Shown: positions 50,476-60,213, numbered from the stretch's first letter. The stretch: DNA of 64,000 bases from Streptomyces sp. Tu 3180 (GCF_009852415.1 NZ_WOXS01000002.1:7976001-8040000); one strand, 5' to 3'. Program-made: numbers and translations. The notes: generated by a model from the sequence alone, not told the origin.

Positions 50476-52017
50476 TCAGGGACAGGTGCCGTCCGCAACG
50501 GTGAAGTAGCCGACGGGCGACTCCTTCAGGGTGCGGGTGACGAAGGTGTTGTACAGACCCATGTCCTGGCCGGAACCCACGGCGTAGGCGTGGCCGCCGC
50601 CGGTCGTGGCGCGTCCCGCCTGGACGTGGGCGTAGTTGGTGGCGGTCCAGCAGGCGGCCGTGGCACCGGTGGTCCGTGCGGTGACCGCACCGGAGAGCTG
50701 CCCCGTCCGGCCGTCGGCGCCGCGGGCGGCCACCGCGTAGGTGTGGGAGGAGCCGGGGGACAGCCCGGTGTCGGTGTACGACGCCGAGCCGGACGTGGCG
50801 ATCGGGGCGCCGTCGCGGTGGACGACGTAGCCGGTGGCGCCCTCGACCGGGTTCCAGCCCAGGCTGATGCTGGTGTCGGTGGTGCCGGTGGCGGCCAGGC
50901 CGGTCGGAGCGGGCGGCGAACCGGGCTGGGAGCCGGCGTCCTCCAGGCCGAAGAACCGTGCGATCCAGTAGCTGGAGCAGATCGAGTCCAGGAAGTACGC
51001 GGCTCCGGTGCTGCCGCACTGCTGGGTGCCGCTGCCCGGATCGACCGGGGTGCCGTGCCCGATGCCCGGGACGCGGTTCACCTCGACGGCCACCGACCCG
51101 TCCCCGGCCGGGTACTCCTCGTGCCGGGTGGAGTTCGGTCCGATGACCGAGGTGCGGCCCGGTGTCTGGGGCAGGCCGTGCAGCGCGGTCCACTGGTCCC
51201 GGAGTTCGTCGGCGTTGCGCGGGACGACGGTGGTGTCCCGGTCGCCGTGCCAGATGGCCACGCGCGGCCACGGGCCGGACCACGAGGGATGGGCGTCACG
51301 AACCCGCTGGGCCCACTGGGCGGGGGTGAGGTCGGTTCCCGGGCTCATGCACGAGTACGCGCTGAGGACGTCGTCGGCGCAGCCGTAGGGCAGCCCGGCG
51401 ACGACCGCGCCGGCCCGGAAGACGTCCGGGTAGGCGGCGAGCATCACCGACGTCATGGCGCCTCCGGCGGACAGGCCGGTGACGTAGGTCCGCCGGGAGT
51501 CCGCGCCGAAGGCGGAGACGGCGTGCGCGGCCATCTGGCGGACGGAGGCGGCCTCGCCCTGGCCTCTGCGGTTGTCGCCGGGCTGGAACCAGTTGAAGCA
51601 CTTGTTGAGGTTGTTCGCGGTCGTGGTCTCCGCGAACACCACCAGGAACCCGTGCCGGTCGGCGAGTCCGGGCAGCCCGGAGTTGTCGGCGTAGCCCTGG
51701 GCGTTCTGCGTGCAGCCGTGCAGCGCGAGCACCACCGCCGGGTCCGGGGTCAGGGACGCGGGCCGGTAGACGTACATGTTCAGCTGACCGGGATTGGTGC
51801 CGAAGCCGGTGACCCTGGTCAGTCCGACCGCCGCGTGGGCGGCCGGTGCCGGACCGGCCAGGGCCGCTCCGAGCGCGAGGGCGACCACGGCCGCCAGGCG
51901 GGACAGCAGGGTTCGCCACACGTGTCCCGCCGGGCGGGGCGGCGGATCGGCGGGCGGTGGCGTGGAAGGGACGGGGCACGGCGGGGCGGCGGCTCCCCGT
52001 GACGGCGGCGACTGCAT
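50476..52017 (-). CDS. Secreted PHB depolymerase family esterase with Fn3 domain
   Basis: A 513-residue extracellular enzyme. Residues 1-62 form a long twin-Arg-free signal with hydrophobic core LLSRLAAVVALALGAALAG. The esterase domain (about 65-335) has oxyanion VLALHGCTQNAQGYAD, nucleophile Ser in TGLSAGGAMTSV, an Asp in WHGDRDTTV and His in GIGHGTPVD. A fibronectin type III domain (370-455, SISLGWNPVEGATGYVVHRDG) is followed by a Trp/Tyr-rich tail (CWTATNYAHVQAGRA) seen in polymer-binding esterases. It probably degrades polyhydroxybutyrate or similar esters. ATG 52017 with GAGGGAG. Confidence 0.88.
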   Translation of the reverse strand: MQSPPSRGAAAPPCPVPSTPPPADPPPRPAGHVWRTLLSRLAAVVALALGAALAGPAPAAHAAVGLTRVTGFGTNPGQLNMYVYRPASLTPDPAVVLALHGCTQNAQGYADNSGLPGLADRHGFLVVFAETTTANNLNKCFNWFQPGDNRRGQGEAASVRQMAAHAVSAFGADSRRTYVTGLSAGGAMTSVMLAAYPDVFRAGAVVAGLPYGCADDVLSAYSCMSPGTDLTPAQWAQRVRDAHPSWSGPWPRVAIWHGDRDTTVVPRNADELRDQWTALHGLPQTPGRTSVIGPNSTRHEEYPAGDGSVAVEVNRVPGIGHGTPVDPGSGTQQCGSTGAAYFLDSICSSYWIARFFGLEDAGSQPGSPPAPTGLAATGTTDTSISLGWNPVEGATGYVVHRDGAPIATSGSASYTDTGLSPGSSHTYAVAARGADGRTGQLSGAVTARTTGATAACWTATNYAHVQAGRATTGGGHAYAVGSGQDMGLYNTFVTRTLKESPVGYFTVADGTCP

Positions 52018-52679
52018 GGCGGCTCCCTCGGGCGCTCGGGGGACACCGGACCACTCCGCCGGCGTGAACGGCGGGAGCGGCCCGGTGCCCGGCACCGTAG
52101 GGGTGGTTCAACGAGCAACGGTATGGCGTGGGGCACCACAGCCCGTCCGGCACGACGTGCGCACGGGCGGATTGTGCCGCCGCACGCCGTCTGCTATCCG
52201 GACGCGGGCAGGCGCGCCCGGACGCGAGGACACGGGCGGCTCCGCGCCGACGGGGACGAGCACGGTGACGGCCCGTTCGCACGGGGCCGGTTCCCGCGCC
52301 CGCAGCGAGGAACCCGGCACCGTCCGTCCCGTTGCGGGCATGCGCGGCCGGACTCGGGGAACGCGCTTGTCGTCCGCCGATGGTCGAGTCGCCGGACGGG
52401 GAAGGTGCATCGTGACGACGACCGTGCGGGCCGACGGGATCACCACCGGGATGCCGAAGACGCCGGATCCGCCGGCGGCGGCGTCCAGGGACGCGCGGGA
52501 GTCGTCGAGGCCGTTCCTCCGGCAGCGGACGGTGCCGGAGGAGGGCACGCCCGGGGACCGGCACGCACGCGACGCGCTGATCGGGCGTGGGGGAGCGGAC
52601 ACTACTGTAGGGACCGCACGTGTTCTGAACATGCGGTGCGCACCGGCGTGCCGCGCATCACGGGGGAGTTGCTTGAAGG
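52018..52679. other. Intergenic region, no gene seen
   Basis: 662 bases between the esterase (leftward) and the HATPase gene (rightward). It carries the esterase ribosome binding site (GAGGGAG) and, near the right end, GGGGGAG before the HATPase start. Several open frames are Arg/Pro-rich shadows with no ribosome binding site. No inverted repeat stands out. Confidence 0.45.
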
Positions 52680-53138
52680 TTGAGCGGCATACGTGACATC
52701 GGGCTGGGCGGTGCGTCCGCCGGGCAGGCACCGTCCGGTGCCGGTCCGGAGGGCTACTCGGTACGTTTCGAACGAGGTGCCTTCCGCATCGCCGATGCAC
52801 GTCGCCTCGCGGCGGGGTACCTGGCCACGCTGCGGGACGACCGGGGACGGGCGTTGCCCGACAGAGTGGTGGACGCGGCGCAGCTGGTGGTGAGCGAGCT
52901 GATCACCAATGCGGTCAAGTACGGTTCGGATCCCATCGAATTGTCGTTGGCCCTGGTGGCGGACACGGTGACCGTCACCGTCCGGGACGGTGACACGACC
53001 CTGCCGTCACCGAAGCCCACGGACCCCGGCCGGGTCGGGCAGCACGGCCTGGAGATCGTCCTCGCGTTGTGCCGGGACGTCGGCGTCCGGCGCGAGCCGG
53101 CCGGAAAGCGCGTCACCGCGCATCTCGCCGTGCGCTAG
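52680..53138 (+). CDS. HATPase_c_2 anti-sigma-type ATP-binding protein
   Basis: A 152-residue serine-protein-kinase-like ATPase of the RsbW/SpoIIAB type. N-box VSELITNAVKYG near residue 78 and G-box DPGRVGQHGLEIVLALC near 120. Such proteins bind an anti-sigma factor antagonist or sigma factor in partner switching. TTG start at 52680: the frame has no earlier start and no later plausible one near the domain; GGGGGAG lies 13 bases upstream. With the PAS-GAF-PP2C phosphatase and a sigma-B-type promoter in the next gene, a stress-signalling role is likely. Confidence 0.85.
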   Translation: MSGIRDIGLGGASAGQAPSGAGPEGYSVRFERGAFRIADARRLAAGYLATLRDDRGRALPDRVVDAAQLVVSELITNAVKYGSDPIELSLALVADTVTVTVRDGDTTLPSPKPTDPGRVGQHGLEIVLALCRDVGVRREPAGKRVTAHLAVR

Positions 53139-53325
53139 GCCTGTGGCGACCGGTCCGTTCCGCGGTTCCGGACGGTGGCGCGGGTCTCCTCCGCCGCGGC
53201 CCGGGTTCCGGCCCGCCGCACCGATGCCGTCGGCCTGAGCGTTCGCCCCCGTGCCCCCGGACGATCCCGGCGGCGCGCCGAGGTCCGGAGCGAGGCCGGC
53301 GGCCGGCGGCGGAGGAAACGCACAC

Positions 53326-53350
53326 GTCTCACCTGTGGAAACCGGGGTAT
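53326..53350 (+). promoter_or_regulatory. Sigma-B-like promoter of hemerythrin gene
   Basis: GTCT (53326-53329), 15-base spacer, GGGTAT (53345-53350). It fits the reported Streptomyces sigma-B consensus GNNT-N14-16-GGGTAY. It lies 42 bases upstream of the GTG start. Confidence 0.5.
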
Positions 53351-53391
53351 CCGCGAGAGCGGATCACCGTCGTCCCGAGTGAGGAGTCACC

Positions 53392-53889
53392 GTGTCGTCC
53401 GCCGATGTCGTCGAGCTCATCCTGCAGGACCACCGCCGCATGGAGGACCTCTTCCGCACCATGCGCAACGTCGAAGCCGATCGTGCCGCCGCCCTGGCGG
53501 AGTTCGCGGACCTGCTGATCGCTCACGCCCGCGCCGAGGAGGAGGAGGTCTACCCGGCGCTGCGCCGCTACAAGAACGTCGACGACGACGATGTCGACCA
53601 CAGCGTCCACGAGCACCGGGAAGCCGACGAAGCGCTGCTCGCCCTCCTGGAGGTGGAGGACACCGCATCGGAGGAATGGCAGGACAAGCTGGAAGAGCTG
53701 GTCACGGCGGTCAACCACCACGCGGACGAGGAGGAGCGGACGCTCCTGAACGACGCCCGGGAGAACGTCAGCGACGATCGCCGGGCCGAACTGGGCAGGG
53801 CGTTCGAGGAGTCACGTGCCCAGTACCTGAAGGACGGCTGCGGCAGCGTCGAGAACGTGCGCAAACTCCTCGCCCAGGACGGTGACTGA
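53392..53889 (+). CDS. Hemerythrin domain protein
   Basis: A 165-residue four-helix-bundle diiron protein that may sense or bind oxygen or nitric oxide. Metal ligands are visible: ILQDHRRMEDLF, IAHARAEEEEVYP, HSVHEHREADEAL and VNHHADEEERTLL. The acidic tail ends NVRKLLAQDGD. GTG start with GAGGAG upstream. The sigma-B-like promoter suggests osmotic or oxidative stress induction. Confidence 0.9.
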   Translation: MSSADVVELILQDHRRMEDLFRTMRNVEADRAAALAEFADLLIAHARAEEEEVYPALRRYKNVDDDDVDHSVHEHREADEALLALLEVEDTASEEWQDKLEELVTAVNHHADEEERTLLNDARENVSDDRRAELGRAFEESRAQYLKDGCGSVENVRKLLAQDGD

Positions 53890-54658
53890 CGTCCCCTCAG
53901 GCCGGCGGCGACGCGGCCGGGGGCGCCGGAGGGCGTCGCACGGGCCCGCCCGGCCCGTGGCCGTGAGCAGCCGGAGGGGGCGCCGGGGCCGGCCGGCACG
54001 AGGGGCCCCTGACGACGCGTGCCGGCCGTGGTCGCGCTCGCCGCCGGGAGCGACACCGACGGCAGCGACACCGGCGACAGCGAGGCGGCAGCAGGGCGGA
54101 CGCCCCGCCCGGAGCCTCCGCCGCCTCCGGCACCGGTGCGGCGTACGGCGCCGCGGCAGCGGCCCCGGGAGCACGGACCGCCCGTGCCGAGGGGACGTGG
54201 ACGACGCGCCCACTCCGTGACCCGGGAGGAACGCGCACGCTCGACTCGGACCTGATCACAGACCTGCGCATGACACTGGACCGACGTCGCCCGCCTCACC
54301 GCCGGACCCGGAGCGTCTGGCCGCCCCCACCGGGGTGCGGCCCGCCCGTCCTCTCGTCCAGGGCCCGCGGCACCCGGCTTTCCCGGCCGCCGTCCGCGCC
54401 CGCCTCACCGACCGGCGCGCGCGTCCCCGGCCACCCTTCCGGGACGGGCGGGCGCCGGCCGCTCCCCGCCCCGCTCCGGGCTGATCATCCACGGTGCGGC
54501 GGCTTCCCCACATGCCCGTCGCCCCGGGTGCCGGACATGTGATCATCAGGATGATGCTCGGCTGTCTCCGGTGCTTCGCCACGGCCCGGCTGAGAACATG
54601 AAGCGGTGGGTTCCGTCGGCGTGTCCGTTGTCCGACCGAGCGGAGAGGAGGGGAGACG
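53890..54658. other. Long intergenic region upstream of the PP2C gene
   Basis: 769 bases with no gene I can support; short GC-rich frames look like shadows. The one structure of note is an inverted repeat ATCATC-AG-GATGAT at 54542-54555, 104 bases before the PP2C start. RBS GAGGAGGGGAG precedes its GTG. The length is large for this genome, so a small RNA or lost gene is possible. Confidence 0.4.
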
Positions 54659-56389
54659 GTGACCGAAGGTGGTGGGGACGCCCTTGGCGACGAGCGGGCC
54701 GCGGCGGTTCCCGGCAAGGCGGTCGGTGAGATGCTCGCGGCCCTCGGCACCGGAGCCTACGCGGTGGACGCGCGGGGCTGCATCGTGGCCGTCAACGCCG
54801 CCGCCGAGCGGATGCTGGGCCGGTCCGCCGAGGAGCTCGTCGGAGAGGACGCGCACGACCTGCTGCACCGCAACGCCCGCGGGGAGGCGGTTCCCAGGGC
54901 GCAGTGCCGCATGCGGCCGGCCTTCCTGGCGGGCCGTCCGGCCCAGGCCGGTCTGGAGTGGTTCGAACGGGGCGACGGATCACTGCTCCCCGTTTCGTGG
55001 TCGCTCACTCCCTGTGACATCGGTGACGGCGACACCCTCGTGCTCGTCCTCTTCCACACCCGGGGCGACCCCGAAGGGCTCGCCGAGCAGCCGGAGCCGA
55101 GCGGCGGGTTGCTCCAGGAGCTCGAAAGGCTCGCGCTGCTGGCCGAGATGACCACGCAGCTGACCTCGACCCTGTCCGTCGACGAGGCGCTGCAGCGCCT
55201 CGTGTCCCTCGTGCTGCCCCGGCTGGCGGACTGGGCGGTGATCGACCTGATCACCGAACGCGACGAGGTGTGGCGCACTAAGGTGGTGCACGTCGAGAAC
55301 GAGGTCCTGGTGCCCCACCGGGACCTCGAGGGACCGATGGCGCCCGTGCCCGCGGAGTCACCGATGCCGTTGTCACGGGCCCTGCGGGGCGTGGCCTCGA
55401 CGATCGCCGAACCGCAGACCTACGAGCGGTCCCCCGACACGGGCATCGCGGTCGAGCAGCGTCGTCTGTTCCGGTCCACGGGCATGCACTCGGCGGCCAT
55501 CGCGCCGATCCGGGGACTGCGCGAGGTCCTCGGGGCCCTGACCCTGGGCCGTTCCGAACGCCCCGAGAAGTTCACCGCCGCCGATCTCACCCTTCTGGAG
55601 GACATCACCCGGCGCGCCGGCCTGGCCCTGGACAACGCCCGTCTCTACCAGCGGCAGCGCAAGGTGGCCGAAACCATGCAGCGGTACCTGCTGCCGCAGC
55701 TTCCGCGAGTGGCGGAGCTGGAGATGACGGCCCGCTACCTGCCCGCGCCGGACGCCTCCCACGTGGGCGGTGACTGGTACGACGCCTTCACCCTCGCCGA
55801 CGGCGCCACCGCCCTCGCCATCGGCGACGTCTCCGGGCACGACCTGGACGCCGCAGCGGGCATGGCCCAGCTGCGCAACGTGCTTCGCGCCTACGCCTGG
55901 TCCCAGCAGGAACCACCCAGCCGCATCGTCGAACGCGTGGACCGGTCGGTGCTGCGCATCACGGACGTCCCCATGGCCACCCTGGTGCTCGCCACCCTCG
56001 CCCCGGGCGGCGGGGAACACTGGGAGCTGCGGTGGACCAACGCGGGTCATCCGCCGCCACTGCTGGTCACGCACGAGGGCCTGGTCCGCTACCTCACGGG
56101 GGGCAACGGCATGCTCCTGGGCACCGGCACGAACCCGGCGCGTTCGGACGGAGCGGACGTACTGCCGCCCGGCTCCACCCTCGTGCTGTACACGGACGGC
56201 CTCATCGAGTCCCCCAGCCACTCCATCGACGAGGGTCTGGAACAGTTGCGCCGGCATGCCGCCGCCCTCGCCCACCGCCCGGTGGAGGACTTCACCGACG
56301 AGCTGCTCAGCAGGGTGCGGCCGGCCGACAACGACGACGACGTCGCTCTTCTGGTCCTGCGGGTCGGCACCCCTCCCCAGCCCGGATGA
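54659..56389 (+). CDS. PAS-GAF-PP2C (SpoIIE-type) serine phosphatase
   Basis: A 576-residue sensor phosphatase. PAS domain about 25-130 (AYAVDARGCIVAVNAAAERMLG), GAF domain about 165-330, and a SpoIIE/PP2C domain about 345-570 with metal motifs VGGDWYDAF, IGDVSGHDLDAA, and the terminal TDGLIES and DNDDDVALLVL. It would dephosphorylate an anti-anti-sigma protein to release a sigma factor. The RsbW-like gene is two genes upstream. GTG start at 54659. Confidence 0.9.
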   Translation: MTEGGGDALGDERAAAVPGKAVGEMLAALGTGAYAVDARGCIVAVNAAAERMLGRSAEELVGEDAHDLLHRNARGEAVPRAQCRMRPAFLAGRPAQAGLEWFERGDGSLLPVSWSLTPCDIGDGDTLVLVLFHTRGDPEGLAEQPEPSGGLLQELERLALLAEMTTQLTSTLSVDEALQRLVSLVLPRLADWAVIDLITERDEVWRTKVVHVENEVLVPHRDLEGPMAPVPAESPMPLSRALRGVASTIAEPQTYERSPDTGIAVEQRRLFRSTGMHSAAIAPIRGLREVLGALTLGRSERPEKFTAADLTLLEDITRRAGLALDNARLYQRQRKVAETMQRYLLPQLPRVAELEMTARYLPAPDASHVGGDWYDAFTLADGATALAIGDVSGHDLDAAAGMAQLRNVLRAYAWSQQEPPSRIVERVDRSVLRITDVPMATLVLATLAPGGGEHWELRWTNAGHPPPLLVTHEGLVRYLTGGNGMLLGTGTNPARSDGADVLPPGSTLVLYTDGLIESPSHSIDEGLEQLRRHAAALAHRPVEDFTDELLSRVRPADNDDDVALLVLRVGTPPQPG

Positions 56390-56542
56390 CGGACACGCCG
56401 GGGTGCTCCGACAGGCGGGCACGGGGGAGCGGGCCCCGCTGAGCCGGGTGGTCCGCTTCCCCCGGGCCGGGTGCGGGCGGCCGGGGACGACATCGGTGCC
56501 CACCGTCGTCCCACCCCTGTCCCGGCCACGTAGGCTGGCACC

Positions 56543-57088
56543 GTGCGCACGGTGGAACTGCTGCCCGACGCCGCCACTGAGCTGCGCGTTCGGGAAGTGT
56601 GGCGCAGGATGGCCGACGCCGGACTGCCCAGTCTCGCGGAACACCGGCACCCGACCAATCGGCCCCACGTGACCCTCGCGACGTGCGAGGACATCCCTCC
56701 CTCGACGAAGGCGGAGCTCGCGGCCGTTCTCGGCAACGGTCTGCCCGCGCCGTTCCGACTGGACGGGCTGCTGCACTTCGCCGGACGCACCCGTGTGCTC
56801 GCCTGGCGCGTCGTCGCCGACGCGGAACTCACCGAGCTGCACCGGCGGGTGTGGGACGTACTCGCCCCCACCGCCGGCCACCTCAACCCGCTCCACGCCC
56901 CGGAACGGTGGATCCCGCACCTGACCCTGGCCCGGTCGCGCCGCACGCCGGCGCAGTGGCCCGCCCCCCTCCTGCCCGCCGCGCTGCGCGGACCCTGGGA
57001 GGCGACCTTCACCGGCGCCCGCAGCTACGACTCCACGACGCGCACCGTCGAAAGCCTCGGAGGCGAGGCCCGCCCGCCGGCCGGATAA
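56543..57088 (+). CDS. 2'-5' RNA ligase/2H phosphoesterase family protein
   Basis: A 181-residue 2H-fold protein with the two HxT motifs: RPHVTLA near residue 42 and IPHLTLA near 130. These catalytic histidines define the LigT/2H family, which hydrolyses or forms 2',5' or cyclic phosphodiester bonds. Substrate unknown. GTG start at 56543. Stand-alone. Confidence 0.85.
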   Translation: MRTVELLPDAATELRVREVWRRMADAGLPSLAEHRHPTNRPHVTLATCEDIPPSTKAELAAVLGNGLPAPFRLDGLLHFAGRTRVLAWRVVADAELTELHRRVWDVLAPTAGHLNPLHAPERWIPHLTLARSRRTPAQWPAPLLPAALRGPWEATFTGARSYDSTTRTVESLGGEARPPAG

Positions 57089-57256
57089 GACGGCCGGCGA
57101 CGGGGCGGACACCGCCCGGCACGACAGCGGCGGCCGCATACCGCGAGGCCCCTCCCGGCTGCTCCACCCTCAGCGGCTACGTCCCGGACGGCGCCGATCG
57201 CCGCGGGCATGCAACGCACTCGGACGGGCAGACGAAGGTCCTGAACGGGAGGAAAC

Positions 57257-57838
57257 ATGAGCATGACGACGGAGACGGCCAAAAGAGCGGAAGCGGAGAC
57301 CGGCCGGTGCGGTGAGTGCGGCGGTCGTGCCACCTCTTCGCCGGACGAGGCGGACGAGACGGAGGAGACCCCGCGCGAACGGGTCAACCGCCGGTGGAAC
57401 GAGATCATGCAGGAGACACGCGTCGCGCAGACGGGAGTCCAGATCCTCTTCGGTTTCCTGCTCAGCGTCGCCTTCACCCCCCTCTTCCACGACCTGGGGA
57501 CGTTCGACCACGTCGTCTACGTCATCACGGTGGTCTCGGGCGCGGCGGCGACCGCCTCCCTGATAGCGCCGGTGTCGATCCACCGTTTCCTGTCCGGGCA
57601 GCGCATGAAGGACGAGACGGTGAGGGCGGCGCACCGGCTCATGATGTGCGGGATGGTCCTGCTGGCCGTGACCATCGGCTGCACCCTGCTCCTGATCCTG
57701 CACGTCGTCGTACCGGGCTTCATGGCGAAACTGCTCGTCGGCGGCGTGATGTTGTGGTTCGTGCTGTCCTGGTACGCCCTCCCCCTGTGGCTGCGCCACC
57801 GCTCGGCCCGCCGGCCGGCACAGCAGGAGAAGTCCTGA
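57257..57838 (+). CDS. DUF6328-type membrane protein
   Basis: A 193-residue protein with a charged N-terminus carrying Cys (GRCGECGG) and about four transmembrane helices: VQILFGFLLSVAFTPLF, VVYVITVVSGAAATASLIA, GMVLLAVTIGCTLLLILHVV and LVGGVMLWFVLSWYAL. RVNRRWNEIMQETRVAQTG before helix 1 is the recognisable conserved part of this actinobacterial family. Function unknown. RBS GGGAGGA before ATG. Confidence 0.8.
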   Translation: MSMTTETAKRAEAETGRCGECGGRATSSPDEADETEETPRERVNRRWNEIMQETRVAQTGVQILFGFLLSVAFTPLFHDLGTFDHVVYVITVVSGAAATASLIAPVSIHRFLSGQRMKDETVRAAHRLMMCGMVLLAVTIGCTLLLILHVVVPGFMAKLLVGGVMLWFVLSWYALPLWLRHRSARRPAQQEKS

Positions 57839-57992
57839 CGGAAGCTCAGCGGGCGTCACTCCGGCTGCCGGTCCGTGGCCGTGCCGCCGGGCGGGCTCCC
57901 GGTCACGTACGAGCCGAGCCCGGGGCTCCGTCCGCGTCTGCGAGGGCGATGCCCGGGCATACGGGATTCATCCCTGGGAAAGGAGTTCGCCC

Positions 57993-58160
57993 ATGCTCGG
58001 CATAGCCGCGGCGGTGCTGTTCTTCATCGCCTTCCTGATCAACGCGGCGGAGATCGGCACCAACGACGTGTTCTCTTCGGTGAACGTCATGCTGCTGGGG
58101 CTGACCGCCCTGGCCCTGCACGTCGCGGGAATCGGGACCGCCCGGCCCCGCAGACGCTGA
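57993..58160 (+). CDS. Small two-helix membrane protein
   Basis: A 55-residue protein with strong RBS AAAGGAG and ATG at 57993, stop at 58158-58160. Helix 1 is AAAVLFFIAFLINAA; a short GTNDVFSSVNV loop and helix 2 VMLLGLTALALHVAGIG follow, with a basic Arg tail. Small paralogues of this type are common in Streptomyces; function unknown. A perfect 25-bp-arm hairpin follows directly. Confidence 0.7.
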   Translation: MLGIAAAVLFFIAFLINAAEIGTNDVFSSVNVMLLGLTALALHVAGIGTARPRRR

Positions 58161-58215
58161 TCCGGCTCCACGAAGGCCCGGTGACGTCCTGTCACCGGGC
58201 CTTCGTGGAGCCGGA
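58161..58215. terminator. Very strong perfect hairpin terminator
   Basis: Perfect 25-bp arms (58161-58185 and 58191-58215) with a 5-base loop, starting one base after the small membrane protein's stop. It should terminate transcription from both sides between convergent genes. Confidence 0.85.
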
Positions 58216-58304
58216 AGGGCGGAAAGAGCGAGCCCGGGCCGACGGATCCCGTGACCGGGCGGGCCCTCGTCGGCCGTCGCCGCGCCGTGTGCCCGCGAAC
58301 GTCT

Positions 58305-59069
58305 TCAGCGCAGCAACTGGACGATGGCGCACGTGCCGACGACGACGATGAAGACGCGGAGCGCCGTCGGAGGCAGCCGGCGCCCGATCCGCGCACCGAG
58401 CTGCCCGCCGACCGCGGAGCCCACGGCGATGAGGAGGACGGCGGTCCAGTCGAAGTCGGCGACGAAGAGGAAGAACAGTGCCGCGATGCTGTTCACGATC
58501 GCCGCGAGGACGTTCTTCACGGCGTTGAGGCGCTGGAGGGTGTCGTCGAGCAGCGTGCCCATCAGGGAGAGGTAGATGATCCCCTGGGCCGCCGTGAAGT
58601 AGCCGCCGTACACGCTGGCGAGCAGGAGACCGCCGAAGAGGGCCGGGCCGCCGTCGGTCCTCGTGACGGTTCCCGCGCGGGTGCGGCGCCGCTGCACGGC
58701 CGCGGACAGGCGCGGCTGGAGCACGACGAGGACCAGCGCGAGCGTCACGAGGACGGGGACGATCGTCTCGAAGGCGGTCTCCGGGAGCATGAGCAGCAGC
58801 ACCGCTCCGGCCAGCCCGCCGATCGCGGCGGCGGTGCCCAGCCGCAGGACCAGCGAACGCTGCCCCTTGAGCTCCTCCCGGTAGCCGATGGCGCCGCTGA
58901 CGGATCCGGGAATCAGTCCCAGGGCGTTGGACACGGTCGCCGTCACCGGCGGCAGCCCCGTGGCGAGGAGCACCGGGAACGTGATCAGCGTTCCCGATCC
59001 GACGATGGTGTTGATGGTGCCGGCGCCCATGCCGGCGGTGAAGACCGCCAGTGACTCCCAGATGGTCAA
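58305..59069 (-). CDS. TauE/SafE family sulfite exporter-like permease
   Basis: A 254-residue membrane protein with about eight helices (LAVFTAGMGAGTINTIVGSG, VSNALGLIPGSVSGAIGYR, LASVYGGYFTAAQGIIY, VLAAIVNSIAALFFLFVAD). The repeat of two TauE halves is seen. Substrate may be sulfite, sulfonate or an organic anion. TTG 59069 with GAAGGAG 6 bases upstream is preferred over an ATG at 59135 that has no RBS. Confidence 0.87.
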   Translation of the reverse strand: MTIWESLAVFTAGMGAGTINTIVGSGTLITFPVLLATGLPPVTATVSNALGLIPGSVSGAIGYREELKGQRSLVLRLGTAAAIGGLAGAVLLLMLPETAFETIVPVLVTLALVLVVLQPRLSAAVQRRRTRAGTVTRTDGGPALFGGLLLASVYGGYFTAAQGIIYLSLMGTLLDDTLQRLNAVKNVLAAIVNSIAALFFLFVADFDWTAVLLIAVGSAVGGQLGARIGRRLPPTALRVFIVVVGTCAIVQLLR

Positions 59070-59339
59070 CGCCTTCTCCTTCGCGCTCGGCGGACGCCTC
59101 CCCGCCCTTGAGGGTCGAGGGGCCTCACCGATCATGCACGAGGGGTGTCCGCGCCGGTGGAAGGGGGGGCCTCCTGGACCGCGGGCCGACGCGACCGGGA
59201 CGACCGGGACGGCCGGGACGGCCGGAGGAACAGGCCGGACGGTGCGGACCGCGAGGAGGGAGGCGGTCTCGTCGCGGACGAGGACGCGAGGGTGGGTGGG
59301 ACGGTGGCGGGGCGGGCACGGCCTCGGGGGGCCCGTCGT

Positions 59340-59897
59340 TCAGAACACCCACCGCGTATGGGTGTAGACCCCGTTGTCCCGGCCGAAGCCGTACGCCGTG
59401 ACCGGGGCCACCGCGAACACCACCGCGTCCCCCTTGCGGAACGTGTCCCCGAGCCCGTGGAAGGTGCCCTGGGGCGAGGTGATGTGCGACCCGTACTTCG
59501 CCTCGTGCGCCGCGATCACCTCCTCCAGCACCGCCGGGTCGGCAACCGGCACGGCCTTGCCCTCGACCACGAGGTCGAGTCCTTCGGTGAGCGAGTTCCC
59601 GCCGGTGGTCAGCGCACAGTGCGCGTCCTGAGCGAGGTTCCTCGCCTTCTGCTCCCCCGGCCCGGTGGAGAAGTACAGCACGCCGTCGTGCCAGACGGCG
59701 ATCACGGGCGTGACGTGCAGCCGCCCGTCGGGCCGCACCGTGGACACCCAGAAGATCTCTGCGGCCTCCAACTGCCGTTGGGCCTCGGCCCACTCGGTGG
59801 CGGCGACGTCCGCGGCGCCCGGCCGGGAGGTGAGAGCGGAGCTGTAGCGGGCGTCGAGCTCGGCCGTGGGTTGCTTTGCGGGTCCCTGAGTCGGCAT
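59340..59897 (-). CDS. Pyridoxamine 5'-phosphate oxidase (PPOX) family protein
   Basis: A 185-residue split-barrel flavin or F420-binding protein: IFWVSTVRPDGRLHVTPVIAVWHDGVLYFSTGPGEQKARNL is the core. Such small PPOX proteins act as FMN or F420 oxidoreductases; the exact cofactor is not predicted. ATG 59897 with AAGGAG upstream. Confidence 0.87.
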   Translation of the reverse strand: MPTQGPAKQPTAELDARYSSALTSRPGAADVAATEWAEAQRQLEAAEIFWVSTVRPDGRLHVTPVIAVWHDGVLYFSTGPGEQKARNLAQDAHCALTTGGNSLTEGLDLVVEGKAVPVADPAVLEEVIAAHEAKYGSHITSPQGTFHGLGDTFRKGDAVVFAVAPVTAYGFGRDNGVYTHTRWVF

Positions 59898-60213
59898 GGC
59901 GGATCTCCTTCCTCGCTCCCTCCTAACCACTGGCGGTCCGAGCCGAAACCACCACCGCACCCGTTCGTGTCCCTCCGTGCGCCCGGTGAGGCACAGTCGT
60001 GGCCCGCCCCGGCCCGCACCGGCGAGCAGCGCCCGCAGCAGTTGACGGCGGTCGTCCCGGACCATGCGACGAACTCGACGGCCGGTCCGCGGGGAGGCAT
60101 GCGCACCCGGGGGACGCGGAAAGGGAGGCTCAGGCGGGGGAGGGGATCTCTGCGGTGACCTCCGGACGCCCGCCGGACCGCCCCCTCACGGGCGGCGATC
60201 CGGCAACCGCCGC
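59898..60213. other. Intergenic region, little seen
   Basis: 316 bases between the PPOX gene and the next leftward GNAT gene. Only the PPOX ribosome binding site (AAGGAG) stands out. No gene or clear hairpin. Confidence 0.4.

Noticed and set aside
53890..54658. A gene in the 769-base gap
   Set aside because: All frames are low-complexity Arg/Pro/Gly shadows with no start signal.
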